From: an uncultured Saprospiraceae bacterium
GTDB lineage: Bacteria > Bacteroidota > Bacteroidia > Chitinophagales > Saprospiraceae
DNA: 10,333 bases
Assembly: GCA_937930625.1 (NCBI GenBank)
Contig: CALHBW010000145.1
Location: 1 to 10,333 of the forward strand
Direction: 5' to 3'
Shown piece after piece: positions 6,737 to 10,333 of the stretch. The position numbers and the translations under genes were made by a program. The number at the start of each line of letters is the position of its first letter. Positions within the stretch are counted from its first letter, which is position 1. The notes below the pieces were generated by a model. That model saw only the letters and a list, made by a program, of their open reading frames with translations. It was not told where the DNA came from and did no database searches.

Positions 6737-9028
6737 CTAAGACGTTTTCCCGCCTATCTCGGTTAATTTTCCTGATAAAACGAGGGAAACCGATTCACCG
6801 GACTCATTTTCGACGGTGGTTTCGGCTTGCGTCACCTTAATATTAAGGATGCTGCCGCGCCATCTGATTTTAAATGAATAGCCCGTCCATTGCTTTGGCA
6901 GGAAAGGATTGAGGTGCAATTTTCCATCAACTACACGCATACCACCGAAGCCTTTGACGACTGCCATCCACGTACCTGCCATGCTCGTAATGTGACATCC
7001 ATCTTCGGTGTCATTATTATAATCATCCAAGTCGAGGCGGGCAGTTTGGAGGTACATTTCGTAGGCTTTGTCATGGTAGCCGAGTCGTGCGGCGAGTATC
7101 GCATGTACGCAAGGGGAGAGCGATGACTCGTGTACGGTAAGCGGTTCGTAAAAATCAAAATTGCGACGAATCGTTGCTTCGTCAAATTCGTGTTCGTAAA
7201 AATACAAGCCCTGCAAAACGTCCGCTTGCTTGATATAGCACGAGCGCAAAATTCTATCCCACGACCATTTTTGACACAAGGGACGGTCTGCTTCCTCCAA
7301 ATCATCTACGGGTGAAATGTCTTTATCTAAGAAGCCGTCTTGTTGTAGATAAATGCCAAATTCTTGATATTTTGGCTGATAAATATGGTCACAGATTTGT
7401 TGCCATTGAGCTTGTTCTTCGGTTTCGTCAAAGTTGATTTGTCGAACAATCGCCTTGTATTTTTCCGGGCAATTTTTCTTCACCCACTCAATGCTTTCCA
7501 TTGCCAATTCGAGGCATTTTTTAGCTGTAAAATTTGTGTACCAATTATTATTGACATTATTTTCGTATTCATTCGGACCGGTCACGCCGAGTATCACGTA
7601 TTTGCCTTTTTGATTGGAATAATTGACCCGTTGCGCCCAAAAACGCGCGATACCAATCAGCACTTCCAAGCCATAATCTGCCAAATACGCCTTATCGCCC
7701 GTATAGCGTATGTAATCAAAAATTGCATAAGCAATTGCGCCGTTACGGTGGATTTCTTCAAAGGTAATTTCCCATTCGTTATGACATTCTTCGCCGTTCA
7801 TCGTGACCATCGGGTAGAGGGCTGCACCGTCTTTGAAGCCTAATTTTTCGGCGTTTTCTATCGCTTTTTGCAAATGTTTGTATCTGTAAATGAGTAGATT
7901 ACGTGCAACGCGTTCATCTGCCGTACTCAGGTAAAATGGCAGACAATACGCCTCTGTATCCCAATAAGTACTGCCGCCGTATTTTTCTCCTGTAAAGCCT
8001 TTTGGTCCGATATTAAGGCGTTCGTCTTCGCCGGTATAAGTTTGATTTAATTGAAAAATATTGAATCGAATACCTTGCTGCGCCGCTACATCTCCTTCAA
8101 TCACGACATCGCTATCTTTCCAACGGGTTGCCCATGCTGCCATTTGTTCTTTGAGCATGGTTTGAAAGCCTTTTTGACGGATATTTTGCAGCAATTTATC
8201 GGCATTATTTGAGAGTGCATCTTTTGGATGATTTTCGGAGGAAAGATTGACGGCATATTTGTAAATGACGACTTCGTCGCCTTCATTCACTTTTAATTTG
8301 ACGGTATTTGAAATGAATTTTTCTTTCCGAAATATTTCTATATCCGGTGTCACGTTTTTATCATTCACAAAAATATCAAAACACATACCCGTACACACAC
8401 GAAAATCGGTTTTTCGCGTAGCGGCAGTAATATAGCCTTCACCTTTATGGACGGCGAGTTCTACTTCCTCCCAAAACTTTTCATCATAATTTGCGTCTTC
8501 ATTTTTTATGTCAAAATCAAGGTAAGGTGTGAGCGTCAGTTCACCGGAAAAATCGCATTGAATGGCATATCGAATCGCTCCGGCTTCATCATCTGCAAGA
8601 CTGCAAAAGCGTGTGGCATCTACTTTTACCTGTTCGCTCGTCTCTAATTTAGCCGTAAATTGTCGCTGCAAAATCCCGCGCTGCATATCCAAAGTTCGCT
8701 TAAAATCTGTGACATCACTTTTCGCCAAATCCAAGACCGTTTCATTGATTTTCACCTCAATTCCAATCCAATTACAAGCGTTCAATACCTTTGCAAAATA
8801 TTCGGGATAGCCATTTTTCCACCAACCCACGCGTGTCTTGTCGGGATAATAAACGCCCGCCACGTAGCTGCCCTGAAGCGTATCGCCCGTATAGCTTTCT
8901 TCAAAATTGGCGCGTTGTCCCATACGCCCGTTGCCGATACTGAATACGCTTTCGGAAATACGATTGTGTTCAGCATGAAAGCCGTTTTCGATAATTTGCC
9001 ATTCGTGGTGCGTGAGATATTTTTTCAT
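6737..9028 (-). CDS. GH65 disaccharide phosphorylase, probably maltose phosphorylase
   Basis: 763 aa, typical for GH65 phosphorylases (about 750-770). The N-terminal beta-sandwich runs to about residue 270, a linker helix follows, then the (alpha/alpha)6 barrel (about 320-690) and a small C-terminal beta domain. The general-acid glutamate E487 sits in GVTGPNEYENN (481-491), the same number and motif as reported for Lactobacillus brevis maltose phosphorylase. TYWDTEAY (354-361) and the phosphate-site HESSLSP (633-639) are present, as is YNNDTEDGCHITSMAGTW (670-687). The enzyme reversibly splits an alpha-glucoside with inorganic phosphate, giving glucose and beta-glucose 1-phosphate with inversion. 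There is no signal peptide, so it is cytoplasmic. The beta-phosphoglucomutase gene directly upstream on the same strand handles the product. Kojibiose, nigerose or trehalose specificity cannot be excluded by eye; maltose is the best fit. Confidence 0.88.
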   Translation of the reverse strand: MKKYLTHHEWQIIENGFHAEHNRISESVFSIGNGRMGQRANFEESYTGDTLQGSYVAGVYYPDKTRVGWWKNGYPEYFAKVLNACNWIGIEVKINETVLDLAKSDVTDFKRTLDMQRGILQRQFTAKLETSEQVKVDATRFCSLADDEAGAIRYAIQCDFSGELTLTPYLDFDIKNEDANYDEKFWEEVELAVHKGEGYITAATRKTDFRVCTGMCFDIFVNDKNVTPDIEIFRKEKFISNTVKLKVNEGDEVVIYKYAVNLSSENHPKDALSNNADKLLQNIRQKGFQTMLKEQMAAWATRWKDSDVVIEGDVAAQQGIRFNIFQLNQTYTGEDERLNIGPKGFTGEKYGGSTYWDTEAYCLPFYLSTADERVARNLLIYRYKHLQKAIENAEKLGFKDGAALYPMVTMNGEECHNEWEITFEEIHRNGAIAYAIFDYIRYTGDKAYLADYGLEVLIGIARFWAQRVNYSNQKGKYVILGVTGPNEYENNVNNNWYTNFTAKKCLELAMESIEWVKKNCPEKYKAIVRQINFDETEEQAQWQQICDHIYQPKYQEFGIYLQQDGFLDKDISPVDDLEEADRPLCQKWSWDRILRSCYIKQADVLQGLYFYEHEFDEATIRRNFDFYEPLTVHESSLSPCVHAILAARLGYHDKAYEMYLQTARLDLDDYNNDTEDGCHITSMAGTWMAVVKGFGGMRVVDGKLHLNPFLPKQWTGYSFKIRWRGSILNIKVTQAETTVENESGESVSLVLSGKLTEIGGKTS

Positions 9029-9031
9029 TTT

Positions 9032-9134
9032 TGATGTGCTGACGTGTTGATGTGCTGACGTGCTGATGTATTGACGTGCTGATGTGTTTCAATTAGATAC
9101 GCCAGTACATCGGCACGTCAGCACATCAGCACTT
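9032..9134. repeat. 8-bp tandem repeat arranged as inverted repeat between pgmB and the GH65 gene
   Basis: Seven units alternate TGATGTGC and TGACGTGC (with small variants) from 9032 to 9087. After a 15-nt spacer come four units in the opposite orientation (9103-9134). TGATGTGC, TGACGTGC, TGATGTAT, TG (9048-9073) matches the reverse complement of 9103-9128 at 24 of 26 positions. The repeat fills the whole gap between the two genes, beginning 3 nt upstream of the phosphorylase start codon, and its right arm encodes the last residues (VLMC) and the TGA stop of pgmB. As mRNA it would form a hairpin between the two coding regions. Confidence 0.85.
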
Positions 9135-9771
9135 TAATTTTCTCAAAATTAATCTGTTCAAAGGAAGGGATGACGGCGTGTGCGTGTGCGAGTTCATCCG
9201 CATTGCCGACGCCGATGGCGTACATCCCTGCGCTGCGTGCGGCGACTATGCCTTTTGCCGCGTCTTCAAATACAATGCAGTTTTCGGGCGCGATGCCCAA
9301 GCCTTGTGCGCCGAGTTGGAATACTTGTGGGTCGGGTTTGGAACGGGTGGTTTTCGTACCATCTATGATGACTTCAAAGTAGTTGAGCAAATTAACTTTT
9401 TCGAGTGTCAAGACGGCATTTTTACTGGCAGAACCGAGCGCGGTACGGATATTTTTTGTTTGTAATTCATTGAGAAAATCGACTACGCCGGGTAGTATTT
9501 CGTCGGATTTCATATCCGCGACTTGTTCGAGATACCAATCGTTTTTTTGCTTGGTCAGTGCTGTTTTTTGTGCTTCATCGAGTATTTTATTACCGATTTT
9601 CAAAATAATATTGAGCGATTCCATTCGACTGACACCTTTGAGTTGTTCGTTTTGTGCTTCGGTAAAATCGAAGTCGAGCGAGTTGGCGAGTCTGCGCCAT
9701 GCCTTATAATGGTACTTTGCGGTGTCCACTATCACGCCATCTAAATCGAAAATACAGGCTTGGATATTCAT
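9118..9771 (-). CDS. pgmB: Beta-phosphoglucomutase (HAD superfamily)
   Basis: 217 aa; ATG at 9771. The HAD motif I FDLDGVIVDTA supplies nucleophile D9 and acid/base D11; the cap domain has KGVSRMESL with K45 and R49; motif II is GSAS with S114; motif III lysine K145 is in RSKPDP; and E169/D170 in VFEDAAKGI bind Mg2+. S114, K145, E169, D170 and R49 fall at the same numbers as in the Lactococcus lactis enzyme. It converts beta-glucose 1-phosphate to glucose 6-phosphate through a beta-glucose 1,6-bisphosphate intermediate in the cytoplasm. It pairs with the GH65 phosphorylase 89 nt downstream, which makes its substrate. The last four residues, VLMC, and the stop are encoded by an 8-bp repeat array, so the original C-terminus may have differed. 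The promoter just upstream suggests a leaderless message. Confidence 0.93.
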   Translation of the reverse strand: MNIQACIFDLDGVIVDTAKYHYKAWRRLANSLDFDFTEAQNEQLKGVSRMESLNIILKIGNKILDEAQKTALTKQKNDWYLEQVADMKSDEILPGVVDFLNELQTKNIRTALGSASKNAVLTLEKVNLLNYFEVIIDGTKTTRSKPDPQVFQLGAQGLGIAPENCIVFEDAAKGIVAARSAGMYAIGVGNADELAHAHAVIPSFEQINFEKIKVLMC

Positions 9772-9775
9772 GGCT

Positions 9776-9807
9776 TAAAGGTAGGAAAAATTGTGTTGAT
9801 GTACAAA
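9776..9807 (-). promoter_or_regulatory. Bacteroidota-type promoter of pgmB
   Basis: On the minus strand TTTG (9804-9807) is followed by 20 nt and TACCTTTA (9776-9783), seven of eight matches to the TAnnTTTG -7 box of Bacteroidota sigma factors. The -7 box ends 4 nt before the pgmB ATG, so transcription would start at or next to the start codon and the mRNA would be leaderless or nearly so. Confidence 0.6.
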
Positions 9808-9844
9808 GTACACTAAGGTTTGAAATTCCACATTCACGTACAAT

Positions 9845-9949
9845 GTAGCGCGGTACTTCCAGTCCGCGTATCGTGTATATTTTGCAAAGCTAACGTGGAA
9901 CGGGCTAGAAGCACCGTTCTACAAACGCGGACTGGAAGTGCCACGCTAC
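9845..9949. repeat. Nested imperfect palindrome upstream of pgmB
   Basis: The outer arms (9845-9868 and 9926-9949) are inverted copies at 22 of 24 positions, with GTAGCGCGG at the left edge and the core ACTTCCAGTCCGCG. Inside, GTGGAACGG and CCGTTCTAC (around 9894-9922) pair at 8 of 9 positions around GCTAGAAGCA. It is GC-rich against an AT-rich background, which suggests a dispersed repeat unit. It lies upstream of the predicted pgmB promoter. Confidence 0.75.
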
Positions 9950-10065
9950 GGTATTGCACAAAAAAAAGTCCATCGGCTGTCGAACCCGATGGACTTAAAG
10001 ATTTGAAGCAGGGTGCGAATCTGCTTACCATTTTTAGGGCGAAAATTGCTTTCACCCTTTGCCAT
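9946..10065 (-). CDS. Possible 39-aa small protein or leader peptide, unrecognised
   Basis: An ATG at 10065, preceded by an in-frame TGA 6 nt upstream, opens a frame of 39 codons ending at TAG (9946-9948). The start MAKGESNFRPKNGKQIRTLL is basic and uses ordinary codons; the later part, KSIGFDSRWTFF, is encoded by the arms and T-run of a terminator hairpin. The stop codon lies in the edge of the nested palindrome. I do not recognise the protein. It could be a real small gene, a leader peptide coupled to the terminator, or chance coding over a structured RNA. Confidence 0.25.
   Translation of the reverse strand: MAKGESNFRPKNGKQIRTLLQIFKSIGFDSRWTFFCAIP
9960..9996 (-). terminator. Strong intrinsic terminator upstream of pgmB
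   Basis: AAGTCCATCGG (9966-9976) and CCGATGGACTT (9986-9996) form a perfect 11-bp stem with a 9-nt loop. On the minus strand the stem runs into a T-tract (A8 at 9960-9967 on the plus strand). It would end a minus-strand transcript coming from beyond about 10060. Confidence 0.75.
9960..10058 (-). ncRNA. Candidate structured RNA: three hairpins ending in a terminator
   Basis: Read on the minus strand, hairpins form in series at 10058-10036 (8 of 9 pairs), 10026-10006 (AAGCAG with CTGCTT, 9-nt loop) and 9996-9966 (11 pairs, then the T-tract). No known RNA family is recognised. A small RNA or a leader/attenuator ahead of the pgmB operon would both fit; the overlap with a 39-codon frame leaves it open. 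Confidence 0.3.
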
Positions 10066-10333
10066 TTTTCAAATTAAAACCAATAATTTCTTATGAAAAG
10101 AAACTTGTATTTACCTTGTAAACGAATGACAAATTAAATTCGCTGCCTGTGTTTTTATTTTTTTTTCAAAAAAAATTACGCGCCTAAAAAAGTAAGGCAA
10201 CTCGAATTAAATAATTGGTCAAAAATGCGAAGTTATTTTTTGCTCAATCAAGGCGCGAAAATGTGAGTTTATCGCGATAAATGACCATTTTTGCAACGCA
10301 GAGTGAGTAAAAAAGAACGAGTAGTTTTGACTA
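10066..10333. other. AT-rich noncoding end of the window
   Basis: No convincing gene is seen. There is a perfect 14-bp palindrome TTTATCGCGATAAA (10268-10281), and CGCGCCT (around 10180) and AGGCGCG (around 10250) are inverted copies about 60 nt apart. These could be regulatory sites for a gene beyond the window or for the transcript entering from the right; I cannot assign them. Confidence 0.4.

Noticed and set aside
7364..7843. Plus-strand open frames opposite the GH65 gene
   Set aside because: They lie wholly within a full-length gene with conserved motifs and show no domain of their own.
9032..9134. CRISPR array
   Set aside because: The units are 8 bp and directly abutting, without spacers, and no cas gene is near.
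9966..9996. tRNA-like GGTTCGA loop in the hairpin upstream of pgmB
   Set aside because: The loop is 9 nt with an 11-bp stem, and no D arm, anticodon arm or acceptor stem is present; the T-tract makes it a terminator.
9820..10077. Plus-strand frame of 85 codons and overlapping minus-strand frame of 73 codons upstream of pgmB
   Set aside because: Both run through the nested palindrome and terminator hairpin, so their peptides are translations of repeat DNA.

Overview
This 10.3 kb window looks like a chromosomal segment of a Bacteroidota bacterium. No rRNA or housekeeping marker is present to fix the genus. The lineage call rests on four things: an AT-rich genome with no Shine-Dalgarno sequences ahead of the genes, a Bacteroidota-type promoter (TTTG, 20-nt spacer, TACCTTTA) ahead of the beta-phosphoglucomutase gene, a Bacteroidota-length (546 aa) S41 C-terminal processing protease, and cysteine-free small winged-helix regulators.

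Layout. (1) Positions 2-1864, plus strand: the 3' part of an AAA/ABC-type ATPase gene, then after 9 nt a 322-aa protein whose C-terminal two thirds resemble a divergent TIR domain. I read the pair as a candidate anti-phage defence operon of the sensor-ATPase plus NADase-effector type, and it is the most interesting item here. (2) Positions 1861-3262, minus strand: pxpA and pxpB, two of the three subunits of the prokaryotic 5-oxoprolinase. pxpC is not adjacent; the TIR-like gene occupies the place next to pxpB, and the two genes converge and share the 4 bp TTAA. (3) Positions 3351-4862: two paralogous ArsR-type winged-helix repressors without metal-binding cysteines, each with its own intrinsic terminator and each preceded by long AT-rich noncoding DNA. 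(4) Positions 4898-9771, minus strand: beta-phosphoglucomutase, a GH65 disaccharide phosphorylase (probably maltose phosphorylase) and the S41 protease. The first two form a compact pathway: the phosphorylase splits maltose with phosphate into glucose and beta-glucose 1-phosphate, and the mutase turns the latter into glucose 6-phosphate. (5) Positions 9772-10333: a leaderless-looking promoter for the mutase gene, a large imperfect palindrome, and a stretch with three consecutive hairpins ending in a strong intrinsic terminator, overlapped by a 39-codon open frame.

A second theme is noncoding repeats. Several intergenic junctions hold an inverted repeat whose arms are built from very short tandem units: 7-mers at pxpA, 8-mers between the mutase and phosphorylase genes, and AT-rich 7-mers before ctpA. 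There is also a perfect 28-bp palindrome after ctpA and a nested palindrome upstream of the mutase gene. In three places the repeat reaches into an open frame and supplies a start or stop codon.
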